Assembly: GCA_900100895.1 (NCBI GenBank)
Contig: FMTX01000017.1
Location: 29,501-93,500, forward strand
Direction of reading: 5' to 3'
Length of the DNA: 64,000 nt
DNA from: Lachnospiraceae bacterium YSD2013
Lineage (GTDB): Bacteria; Bacillota; Clostridia; Lachnospirales; Lachnospiraceae
The notes beneath the pieces are model-generated. The model searched no databases and had not been told where the DNA came from. It saw only the letters and a program-made list of their open reading frames with translations. This document shows, one piece after another, positions 56,468 through 64,000 of this stretch (positions within the stretch are counted from its first letter, which is position 1; each line of letters opens with the position of its first letter). The translations under genes and the position numbers were made by a program.

Positions 56468-57184
56468 ATGAGAATTTTTGAGTTATCACAGTTACTTAAG
56501 ACCAATGCCTATCCCGGAAGAGGCATCGTAATCGGCCGTTCCGAGGACGGTAAGAAAGCGGTTATCGCTTACTTTATCATGGGCAGAAGCGTTAACTCCC
56601 GCAACCGCGTATTCGTGGAAGAAGGTGAGGGTATTCGTACCGAAGCTTTCGATCCTTCCAAGATGTCGGATCCGTCACTTATTATTTACGCTCCCGTAAG
56701 AGTATTCGGTTCGCACACTATCGTTACCAACGGTGACCAGACCGATACCGTATATGACGGCCTTCGTGCAGGCAAGAGCTTCGACGCCGCTCTTCGCGCC
56801 CGCGAGTTTGAGCCTGACGAGCCCAATTACACCCCCAGAATTTCAGGAATATTACACTTCGAAGGAGATTCTTTCTCTTACGAAATGAACATACTTAAGT
56901 CCAATAACGGCGACGGAAGCGCATGCAACCGTTACAATTTCTTTTACGATAAGCCCCGTATCGGTGAGGGACGCTTCATTCACACTTACATGAAGGATGA
57001 CACCCCCCTTCCGAGCTTCGAAGGCGAGCCCGAGGTAGTACACATCAGAGGCGACATCGATTCTTTCACACATGATTTGTGGGAGAGCCTTAACTTCGAT
57101 AACAAGGTATCACTCTTCACACGTTTCGTAGACCTCGAGACAGGCAAGTGGGAGACCAGAATCGTTAACAAAAACACGAAGTAG
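56468..57184 (+). CDS. IMP cyclohydrolase (PurO-type)
   Basis: 238 residues. The segments AYPGRGIVIGRSEDGKKAVIAYFIMGRS and VNSRNRVF, and VYDGLRAG and NYTPRISGILHF are typical of the PurO/IMP cyclohydrolase-like family rather than of the N-terminal domain of bifunctional PurH. It would close FAICAR to IMP. It is the first gene after the ZTP riboswitch (TAGGAGG ribosome site), 12 bases ahead of the AICAR transformylase, so together they replace a bifunctional PurH. Confidence 0.9.
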   Translation: MRIFELSQLLKTNAYPGRGIVIGRSEDGKKAVIAYFIMGRSVNSRNRVFVEEGEGIRTEAFDPSKMSDPSLIIYAPVRVFGSHTIVTNGDQTDTVYDGLRAGKSFDAALRAREFEPDEPNYTPRISGILHFEGDSFSYEMNILKSNNGDGSACNRYNFFYDKPRIGEGRFIHTYMKDDTPLPSFEGEPEVVHIRGDIDSFTHDLWESLNFDNKVSLFTRFVDLETGKWETRIVNKNTK

Positions 57185-57196
57185 GAGATTAAGAGA

Positions 57197-58375
57197 ATGA
57201 ACGAGATTCAGTTAAAATACGGATGTAACCCCAATCAGAAGCCCTCAAGAATTTTCATGGAAGACGGAAGCGACCTTCCTGTTGAGGTATTAAACGGCCG
57301 ACCCGGCTACATCAATTTCCTTGATGCTTTTAACGGCTGGCAGCTTGTTAAAGAGTTAAAAGAAGCAACAGGGCTTCCCGCTGCAACTTCTTTTAAGCAC
57401 GTGTCCCCCGCAGGTGCGGCAGTGGGTCTTCCCCTTACCGAGACACTTGCGAAGATTTACTGGGTAGACGACCTCGGCGAGTTAAGCCCTCTTGCATGCG
57501 CATATGCGAGAGCCCGCGGCGCTGACAGAATGTCTTCTTTTGGCGACTTTATCGCACTTTCAGATGTCTGCGACGTTGACACCGCCCGCCTCATCAAGAG
57601 AGAGGTTTCCGACGGCGTTATCGCTCCCGGCTACACCGAGGAGGCTTTAAACCTTCTTAAGCAAAAGAAAAACGGTAACTACAACGTAATCAAAATCGAC
57701 CCCACCTACAAGCCCGCAGAGATTGAGCGCAAGCAGGTATACGGCATCACCTTTGAGCAGGGTCGTAACGAGCTTGATATCAATAAAGATTTATTTGCCA
57801 ACATCGTGACCAAGAACAAGAACATCCCCGACGAGGCTCTTGTGGACATGAAGATTGCGATGATTACTCTTAAGTATACTCAGAGTAACTCCGTATGCTA
57901 CGTAAAGGGCGGTCAGGCAATCGGTATCGGCGCAGGCCAGCAGTCACGTATCCACTGCACACGTCTTGCAGGTCAGAAGGCTGACAACTGGTATCTCCGT
58001 CAGTGCCCGAAGGTATTAAACCTTCAGTTCCTCGACACCCTCGGTCGTGCAGACAGAGACAACACCATAGACGTATACATCGGCGATGAGTACGAGGACG
58101 TATTACGCGAAGGCGAGTGGCAGAAGCGCTTCAAGGTTAAGCCCGAAGTCTTCACCCGCGAAGAGAAGAAAGAGTGGCTGTCCGGCAACACCGACGTAAC
58201 CGTAGGTTCCGACGCATTCTTCCCCTTCTCCGACAACATCGAGAGAGCATACAAGAGCGGTGTTAAATACATTGCCGAGCCCGGCGGCTCCGTACGTGAC
58301 GATCTCGTTATCGAGTGCTGCGACAAGTACGATATGGTGATGGCATTTACGGGTATACGTTTGTTCCATCACTAA
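57197..58375 (+). CDS. AICAR formyltransferase (stand-alone PurH transformylase domain)
   Basis: 392 residues. Transformylase motifs: LKYGCNPNQKPSRIF, LNGRPGYINFLDAFNGWQLV, AATSFKHVSPAGAAVG with the catalytic Lys-His, KYTQSNSVCYVKGGQAIGIGAGQQSRIHCTRLAG (in parts), and SDAFFPFSDNIERA. The cyclohydrolase domain of standard PurH is missing, matching the separate PurO gene upstream. It formylates AICAR with 10-formyl-THF; its substrate is the signal sensed by the riboswitch. Confidence 0.95.
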   Translation: MNEIQLKYGCNPNQKPSRIFMEDGSDLPVEVLNGRPGYINFLDAFNGWQLVKELKEATGLPAATSFKHVSPAGAAVGLPLTETLAKIYWVDDLGELSPLACAYARARGADRMSSFGDFIALSDVCDVDTARLIKREVSDGVIAPGYTEEALNLLKQKKNGNYNVIKIDPTYKPAEIERKQVYGITFEQGRNELDINKDLFANIVTKNKNIPDEALVDMKIAMITLKYTQSNSVCYVKGGQAIGIGAGQQSRIHCTRLAGQKADNWYLRQCPKVLNLQFLDTLGRADRDNTIDVYIGDEYEDVLREGEWQKRFKVKPEVFTREEKKEWLSGNTDVTVGSDAFFPFSDNIERAYKSGVKYIAEPGGSVRDDLVIECCDKYDMVMAFTGIRLFHH

Positions 58376-58436
58376 GGCGGAGCATTCCGCATACCGCTTG
58401 GCGGTTTGACTCAGAACTTCCGACCACTAAGATAAA

Positions 58437-58471
58437 GAAAGGGCGCCTCGCTTCGTGCGGGACGCCCTTTC
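58437..58471. terminator. Bidirectional terminator between purine operon and TetR gene
   Basis: GAAAGGGCG(C)CTCGC, loop ttcg, TGCGGGACGCCCTTTC. A long stem with a tetraloop between convergent genes. Further small palindromes (CGGAGCATTCCG, CCGCTTGGCGG) lie just upstream. Confidence 0.75.
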
Positions 58472-58485
58472 GCTGTTATCGTGTA

Positions 58486-59085
58486 TCACTTAATCATCTT
58501 TTCCGTAATGAAAATGTACTTAATATTATCGTTGTAATTCATCTCGGCATTGAAGGAGCCGTCTTTAAGGGCGGTTTCCATGCTGCCTTCTAAGGTGTAG
58601 CTAAGCATTTTAAGAAGCTCGGCCGCGTTCTTCTTGGTCTCTAAAAAGGTTCTGTCGGTGGCGGAGAGAATGGTTTTGATGTTCTCATCCAGGGTCTGCT
58701 TGCTGGACTCGGTGGCAAGAACCGCTTCGGTGATGCTTTCGTCCTTGCAGGAGTGCACGAACATGAGCATGAAGGGGTAGCTCTTAAGCACCTGCATCTT
58801 GGCAGCTTCCATCTGACGAAGGACTGTAAAGAAAGAAGTCTCCTCGGGGTCGATGGCACTTGATAATTCGAGGGAAATGTATCTTACGGCATAATCGTAG
58901 ACAAAAGAATACACGCCGAGCTTAGAATCGAAGTAATGAAAAAGAAGACCTTTGGAGATATGGGCTTCCTTGACAATATCGTCCGTGCTGGCGTGCTGAT
59001 AGCCGTTTAACGCAAAAATTCTTAATGCGGCATTAACCATTCTGTCTTGTTTTTCCTGCTTAAGATCAAAGAATTTAGCGTTCAT
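58486..59085 (-). CDS. TetR/AcrR-family transcriptional regulator
   Basis: 199 residues. Helix-turn-helix near the N-terminus: RMVNAALRIFALNGYQHASTDDIVKEAHISKGLLFHYFDSKLGVY (in parts). The remainder is a helical ligand-binding domain of about 140 residues with no assignable ligand. A ribosome site GAGGGGCG precedes ATG. It is convergent with the purine operon and divergent from the small acidic protein gene, which it might control. Confidence 0.92.
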   Translation of the reverse strand: MNAKFFDLKQEKQDRMVNAALRIFALNGYQHASTDDIVKEAHISKGLLFHYFDSKLGVYSFVYDYAVRYISLELSSAIDPEETSFFTVLRQMEAAKMQVLKSYPFMLMFVHSCKDESITEAVLATESSKQTLDENIKTILSATDRTFLETKKNAAELLKMLSYTLEGSMETALKDGSFNAEMNYNDNIKYIFITEKMIK

Positions 59086-59254
59086 CCAATCGCCCCTCGT
59101 ACATTATTGACTTAATGAGTCGAATTCAATGTTACCATAGTTTTATTTTCTCTTCAAGAACTCTTTAGAGAAAATTTACCGAATAATCTATTTAAAAATC
59201 TGAAAATATTGGTATAATAAATGTAGTTGTAGTTCCAATGAAAGGAGAGTCCCA

Positions 59255-59668
59255 ATGGCTAAAAAAGGAAAAAAATTCTTATCACTCATGGCACTCGCTG
59301 CCGCAGCAGCAGGAACATACTGCTATCTTAAGAAGAAAAACTCGAATATTCCCGAAAATATGGAAGACGATGACGATTTTGACAACTTTGACGTAGATGT
59401 AGACGACGGCCCTACCTCCAGAGGCACAAGCGGAAAGCGTTCTTATGTATCTCTTGACTTTAACTCAGCCAAGGAAAAAGTTATGGACGTAGCTTCCAAG
59501 GTTGCCGAGAAGGCTGAAGAATTAAGCGCTGCAGCAGGCGAGAAGTTCAACGCCGCAGCCGGCAAGGTTGAAGAGTTCTTCGACGACAGAAAAGCATCCG
59601 ATGATGCTGATGCTCCCGCAGAGAGCGGCGAGCCTTCAGAAGACGATTACGAAGAGCCCAAGGAATGA
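59255..59668 (+). CDS. Small membrane-anchored acidic protein
   Basis: 137 residues. The N-terminal helix (FLSLMALAAAAAGTYCYL) follows a basic start (MAKKGKK), then an acidic stretch (MEDDDDFDNFDVDVDDGP), an amphipathic helix with Ala, Lys and Glu (AKEKVMDVASKVAEKAEELSAA), and an acidic tail. It resembles YtxH-type general-stress proteins in layout, without a firm match. GAAAGGAGAG is the ribosome site. Confidence 0.8.
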   Translation: MAKKGKKFLSLMALAAAAAGTYCYLKKKNSNIPENMEDDDDFDNFDVDVDDGPTSRGTSGKRSYVSLDFNSAKEKVMDVASKVAEKAEELSAAAGEKFNAAAGKVEEFFDDRKASDDADAPAESGEPSEDDYEEPKE

Positions 59669-59686
59669 TTTGAATAAAGGATAGGA

Positions 59687-59714
59687 AAAGCCCCACGGTA
59701 TGTGGGGCTTTTTT
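59687..59714 (+). terminator. Terminator after the small acidic protein gene
   Basis: AAAAGCCCCAC, loop ggta, then GTGGGGCTTTTTT. A strong stem with T-run. Confidence 0.88.
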
Positions 59715-59753
59715 AGTGCCCCGAGAGAAACGATTTACCCAATTGTAACCATT

Positions 59754-59771
59754 TTGTAAACGCTTTGGCAA
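59754..59771 (+). promoter_or_regulatory. LacI/CcpA-type operator candidate ahead of the xylanase
   Basis: TTGTAAACGCTTTGGCAA is an imperfect palindrome centred on CG, the form of LacI-family and catabolite-response operators. It ends three bases before a TTGACA (59775-59780) that could be the -35 of the xylanase promoter; the matching -10 is unclear (GATAAG). Sugar-responsive control would suit the gene. Confidence 0.45.
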
Positions 59772-59900
59772 AATTTGACATATTTTTAGCATAAGATGAT
59801 AAGTTTGGTGAACAAAAATACTTAATAATGATAATTACCAAGACTGACGATGGGCAATTTGCACATGTCAGCAAGAAAAACGAAAGGGAAGGGGCATAAT

Positions 59901-62900
59901 ATGCACAAAAGATTACACAAAGTAGTCTCACTGGCACTGGCAGGTTTGTTATTTTTAACAAGCACCTTTACCAATGTGGGGCAGTCATATGCGGCCGAGT
60001 CCGTGGCAAACGGCGACGTATATGAGACAACTTATGCAATCGCTGAACTCGGAACACCCGGCGGATATCAGTATACGGCCGAGGAAACAGAGGAAGGTAT
60101 CACCTTCAACTATTCCGCTCAGTATGCAGAAGTTAAATACGCAATCCCCGAAGACGTTGTTAAGGCAGGTCTTAAGGGTTATAGGGTAAGCGTATCATCA
60201 ACACCTGAGCTGGGACTCAAAATTTATAAGACAGCTGGCGAAGCTGACGTAAATTATTGGTCCGACAGCATTGAATTTACGGGTGGCGTTCCTACCGAAA
60301 TCGGGTTTATGAATTGCTCTGATGAAGAGAAGACTTTCACATTCTCATCAGTTACATTCGTAACCGAGAGAGAACTCGGAGTTGAAGCTCCTGTTACAGA
60401 GCCCGAGGAGCCCGTAGTAGAGCCCGAGGAGCCCGTAGTAGAGCCCGAGGAGCCCGTTGTTGAGCTCACAGATCTCGTATTTAACGAGAATCTTACTTTT
60501 GCGGGAAGATGGGACAATACTCCCACAGAGTCAAACGTTCTTACATTCGGCGCTCAGTACAACGAGTTCGTATTCGACCTTGGCAAGACGCTTAATTCAG
60601 CCAACATTGAAAGCGTAACCGTTGCTTTTGCGGAGCAGAACGATGATGTTACATTAAAGCTTTACGGCGAGGGATTCGCTGAGAACCTTGCTGTTTATCA
60701 CAATACGGGAAGCACCGAGTACACACTCGTTCCCAATTTTGACGGCGAGGTCAGATACGTAGGCATTATGTCTATCCCGGAGGGAGAAGAGGCATATCCT
60801 TACAGTGTTACTGTATCAAGCATTACGGTTAAGGTTAACAACAAGGCAGTAGAACCTGAGAAGCCTGTTACCGAAGGCTTAGATGAATATACAAATCTTT
60901 CTTTTGCCGACAGATGGAGCAACGCTCCCGCCGGTTCCAACGTTCTTTCTTTTGACGGACAGTATCAGGAATACGTTGTGGATCTTGGCAAGACTTATCC
61001 TACCAACGAAGTTAATTTCGTTAACGTAGCTGTTTCCGACCAGGGCAATAACGTCTGCATCAAGCTTTATGATTCAGAGATGAATGAGAAGATGCCCAAT
61101 TACAGCAACAACGGCAAGTCTGAGTACTCAATAGTACCCAATTACGACGGCGATGTAAGATATATCGGTATCATGTCAATGCCCGCTGCAGACGACGGAG
61201 TTTATCCTTACAGCATTACCATAGACAAGATTTCTGTTAAATATACACCTGTTGTATATGAAGAGACAGACTCATACGGTCCGGAGGATCTTGTATTTAC
61301 AGAGCGCTGGGAAGGCGCTGCTGTTGAAGGCAACACTCTTTCCTTTGCAAAAGAATGGACCGAATACTGGTTCGCACTCAGAAAGCCCGTTAAGGCTGAC
61401 AAGATTAAATCCTTAAAGATCAATGTCAAGGATCAGGGCCTTACAGTAGCATTTAAACTTTACGATGCAAACGGAACCGAACTTCAGGCTTTCTACGGAC
61501 AAAACGGCAAGACTACATACAGCCTTTCCTATGCAGGCGATGAAGAAATCACCAACATCGCAGTAATGTCTATGAACGGACAGGACGACGTGTTCCCTGC
61601 AACAATTACCATCGACAGTGTAGAAATTGTTATCGATACCACACCGGAGACAGAGCCTCCCGTAGAGAAGGGTGTTGAGTATGATATCGTTAACCTTCGT
61701 GATGAGATGACAGCTGTTCTCGGAGAAGACTTTATTGTGGGTACAGCTATCAGCTATCAGGAATTTGCGGATTCCATGGAAATGGAACTTGTTACCAAGC
61801 ACTTTAACGGTGTTACACTCGGTAACGAACTTAAGCCCGATTCAATGCTTAAGCAGAACGCAGAGAGAGTAATGGTTGAGTTAAACGGCGAAGAGATTTT
61901 ATTCCCCGTACTTGATTTCTCCAATCCTGACAGATACCTTGATTTCTTTGTAAATTGGAACAACGAGCATCCGGAAAAGAAAATCAGAATCCGCGGTCAT
62001 GTGTTTGTATGGCACTCTCAGACACCCGATTTCTTCTTCCGCGAAGATTATGATACTTCCAAGGGTTATGTTACACCCGAAGTTATGAATAAGCGTCTTG
62101 AAGCTTATATCAGAGGTGTGTGCGAACACTACACTTCAGAGGGCTCCAAGTACAAAGATTTATTCTATGGCTGGGACGTTGTTAACGAAGCAGTCAGCGA
62201 CGGCACAGGCACTTACAGAAATGCAAGCGAGAACTCCACATGGTGGAGAGTATACGGAAGTCCTGAGTTCATCAACAACGCATTCGTATACGCTAACAGA
62301 TATATGCCCGCCAATATCGCATTGTTCTACAACGACTACAATGCATATCAGCCTAATAAGGCGAAGGGTATCTTAAACCTTATCAGAAACGTACAGGCTA
62401 CACCCGGCTCCAGAATTGATGGTATGGGTATGCAGGCTCACTACTTCTGTGAGGATACCAATCCTACAATGGAAGCTGTTAAGAAAGCAGCTACAGATTA
62501 CGGCAAGCTCGTAGATCAGGTACAGTTCACCGAAATCGACTTCAAGGGTAGCACAGGTCCTAAGGACGAGCAGCTTGCTAAGAGATACAAAGATTTATAT
62601 GACACTGTAAGAAGACTTATCGAAGAAGGTACCAACGTTACCGGTTTCACCATCTGGGGCGTAGTTGACAAGCATTCATGGCTTCAGACAGCTAACGGCG
62701 CAGGCGGCGGTTCCAACGGCAACAGCAAGCAGTATCCGTTACTTTTCGATAACAATTACAAGGCTAAACCCGCATTCTACGCTCTTTGCAATGCAGGCGA
62801 GTTAGAGCCCGAAATCAGAAACGTATCCATGGTGCAGGAAATTGAAGGATACAATGCCGGTGAGTATTACTCATTCAAAGAAGGCGTTGCTGAAGTTTCG

Positions 62901-64000
62901 CCTACATGGAACAGTGACGGCCATGTAAATGTTCTTGTAAAATTTAATGAGGAATTGTTAAGCGACGAGGCATTCTTTACAGTTTATGCATCTGACGGTA
63001 ATGGAATTCAGAGCGTAACCGTTACAAGAGACATGATGGACTCCTTAAGCTATTGCTCAGCATGCTTTGATGTTTCTAAAGAAGCCATTCAGAATAATAA
63101 GATTAAGTTTGATGTAGTGATAACAGACGGCGACAAGCAGTATGCTTTCTGCGACACATCATTTAGTCAGGAGACAACTGACAAGTACTATGCAGTAGCA
63201 GCAACCAAGCCTTTACTTGGTGTTAAATTTGGTACAGTAAAGGTTGACGGTGTTGCCGATGACGCAGCGTGGGCAAGTGTTGAAGAGATTCCTCTTACCA
63301 TTAATCTCGGTGCAGATGTATCCGCAACAGCTAAACTCCTTTGGGATACAGAGAACCTTTATGTACTCATGTATGTAAAAGACGCAGTCCTCAATGATGC
63401 CGCTTCACAGGCTCACGAGCAGGATTCCATCGAAATCTTTATCGATGAGAATAACGGAAAGTCCGGAAGCTACCAGGAGGATGACAAGCAGTATCGTATC
63501 AACTTCAAGAATGTACACAGCTTCAACGGTACGAAGTGCGTAGAGGACAATATTATGTCTGAAGCAGTTCTTACAGAAGAAGGCTACATGGTAGAAGCAT
63601 CATTCAAGTGGACTGATATTGAAGCAAAGCCCGAAACTCGCGTAGGTCTTGAACTTCAGGTTAACGATGCCAATGCAAACGGAACAAGAAGCGGTACCTT
63701 AAGCTGGGCAGACAAGACCGGTAACGGTTGGTCGGCACCCGAAGTATTCGGTACAATCTTCCTTATTGCCGGTGAACCTGAACCCTATGTTCCCGAACCT
63801 AAGAACGGTATTTACGAAGAAGACGGCGGCTTATATTTCTATGAGAACGATGTTCGTACATACGCAGGTCTTATCGAAATGTGCGACGGTACCTTCTGCT
63901 ATGTAAAGGCAGGTGGCGTTGTTGCAAGAGGCCACTACTATGTAACTCACGGCAACGGCATTATGGACAAGTGCCACGCAGACTTCGACGAAGTAACCGG
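59901..64000 (+). CDS. Secreted multidomain GH10 endo-xylanase (3' end outside window)
   Basis: Open to the right edge, at least 1366 residues. Signal peptide MHKRLHKVVSLALAGLLFLT and on to QSYAAE. An N-terminal module (about 35-155) is followed by an EPEEPVV linker. Three similar modules follow (about 190-310, 325-445, 455-575), each with a F(A/T)xRWxxxP/A start, a DLGK-like strand, LKLY, and YP(Y)SxTxxxI; they look like carbohydrate-binding beta-sandwich repeats of unassigned family. The GH10 barrel lies at about 590-960: HVFVWHSQTPDFFF, acid/base Glu763 in WDVVNEAV, nucleophile Glu878 in QFTEIDF, and FTIWGVVDKHSW. A CBM9-like module (GVADDAAW, DSIEIFIDEN) follows at about 1115-1290, then glucan/choline-binding-like repeats (GGLYFYENDVRTYAGLIE). 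It degrades xylan at the cell surface. Confidence 0.94.
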   Translation, partial: MHKRLHKVVSLALAGLLFLTSTFTNVGQSYAAESVANGDVYETTYAIAELGTPGGYQYTAEETEEGITFNYSAQYAEVKYAIPEDVVKAGLKGYRVSVSSTPELGLKIYKTAGEADVNYWSDSIEFTGGVPTEIGFMNCSDEEKTFTFSSVTFVTERELGVEAPVTEPEEPVVEPEEPVVEPEEPVVELTDLVFNENLTFAGRWDNTPTESNVLTFGAQYNEFVFDLGKTLNSANIESVTVAFAEQNDDVTLKLYGEGFAENLAVYHNTGSTEYTLVPNFDGEVRYVGIMSIPEGEEAYPYSVTVSSITVKVNNKAVEPEKPVTEGLDEYTNLSFADRWSNAPAGSNVLSFDGQYQEYVVDLGKTYPTNEVNFVNVAVSDQGNNVCIKLYDSEMNEKMPNYSNNGKSEYSIVPNYDGDVRYIGIMSMPAADDGVYPYSITIDKISVKYTPVVYEETDSYGPEDLVFTERWEGAAVEGNTLSFAKEWTEYWFALRKPVKADKIKSLKINVKDQGLTVAFKLYDANGTELQAFYGQNGKTTYSLSYAGDEEITNIAVMSMNGQDDVFPATITIDSVEIVIDTTPETEPPVEKGVEYDIVNLRDEMTAVLGEDFIVGTAISYQEFADSMEMELVTKHFNGVTLGNELKPDSMLKQNAERVMVELNGEEILFPVLDFSNPDRYLDFFVNWNNEHPEKKIRIRGHVFVWHSQTPDFFFREDYDTSKGYVTPEVMNKRLEAYIRGVCEHYTSEGSKYKDLFYGWDVVNEAVSDGTGTYRNASENSTWWRVYGSPEFINNAFVYANRYMPANIALFYNDYNAYQPNKAKGILNLIRNVQATPGSRIDGMGMQAHYFCEDTNPTMEAVKKAATDYGKLVDQVQFTEIDFKGSTGPKDEQLAKRYKDLYDTVRRLIEEGTNVTGFTIWGVVDKHSWLQTANGAGGGSNGNSKQYPLLFDNNYKAKPAFYALCNAGELEPEIRNVSMVQEIEGYNAGEYYSFKEGVAEVSPTWNSDGHVNVLVKFNEELLSDEAFFTVYASDGNGIQSVTVTRDMMDSLSYCSACFDVSKEAIQNNKIKFDVVITDGDKQYAFCDTSFSQETTDKYYAVAATKPLLGVKFGTVKVDGVADDAAWASVEEIPLTINLGADVSATAKLLWDTENLYVLMYVKDAVLNDAASQAHEQDSIEIFIDENNGKSGSYQEDDKQYRINFKNVHSFNGTKCVEDNIMSEAVLTEEGYMVEASFKWTDIEAKPETRVGLELQVNDANANGTRSGTLSWADKTGNGWSAPEVFGTIFLIAGEPEPYVPEPKNGIYEEDGGLYFYENDVRTYAGLIEMCDGTFCYVKAGGVVARGHYYVTHGNGIMDKCHADFDEVT
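60399..60461 (+). repeat. Three 21-bp tandem repeats encoding EPEEPVV linker
   Basis: Three copies of a 21-base unit (GAGCCCGAGGAGCCCGTAGTA in sense, two exact and one with two changes), in frame. Copy number is likely to vary between strains by slippage, changing linker length in the xylanase. Confidence 0.9.

Overview
The window is about 64 kb of a low-to-mid GC Firmicute chromosome. Gene content points to a Lachnospiraceae bacterium of the Butyrivibrio/Pseudobutyrivibrio/Roseburia kind: a secreted multidomain GH10 xylanase, a GH3 beta-glucosidase with the permuted domain order known from Butyrivibrio and Ruminococcus, a split purine end-pathway under a ZTP riboswitch, TAXI-TRAP uptake, and many c-di-GMP and surface proteins. 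This placement is inferred from content; no rRNA was seen.

Layout. 0-5.7 kb: an opp/dpp-type peptide ABC operon cut at the left edge. Its second permease carries an RCC1-like propeller and its second ATPase a long coiled-coil insertion. 5.8-9.5 kb: TAXI binding lipoprotein, fused TRAP permease and a convergent TetR regulator. 9.6-18 kb: a DUF3048 lipoprotein, an SLC13-type carrier, GtrA, the permuted GH3 glucosidase and an overlapping hybrid sensor kinase. 18-26 kb: rpoB-rpoC with promoter and terminator. 26.1-31.7 kb, minus strand: a tight cluster of degenerate GGDEF protein, ECF sigma factor, putative anti-sigma, transglutaminase lipoprotein, GspF-type platform protein and four pilin-like proteins. 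32-34.8 kb, plus strand: a small membrane protein, a PilZ protein and a large coiled-coil surface protein. 35-39.7 kb: a glp operon. 39.7-40.0 kb: a 280-bp inverted-repeat element. 40-47.6 kb: MATE exporter, glycosyltransferase, a surface protein, hisC, a small exporter, a methyltransferase and hslO.

47.6-49.5 kb is the most unusual region. A PD-(D/E)XK nuclease-like gene, rich in CGA arginine codons unlike its neighbours, is flanked on both sides by regularly spaced 36-bp inverted repeats. Each is TTGACTAAG, 18 variable bases, then CTTAGTCAA. Nine clear dyads and at least one degenerate dyad are seen, mostly at a 74-bp period, and all 18 half-sites of the clear dyads keep the core TGACTAA. 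The unit sits between two convergent housekeeping genes like an inserted cassette. I know of no described system with this layout.

49.5-64 kb: a membrane-anchored protein, guaB with a leader hairpin, a GAF/PAS/GGDEF/EAL protein, a DUF2225 protein, the ZTP riboswitch with purO-type cyclohydrolase and AICAR transformylase, a TetR regulator, a small anchored acidic protein and the xylanase, which runs off the right edge.
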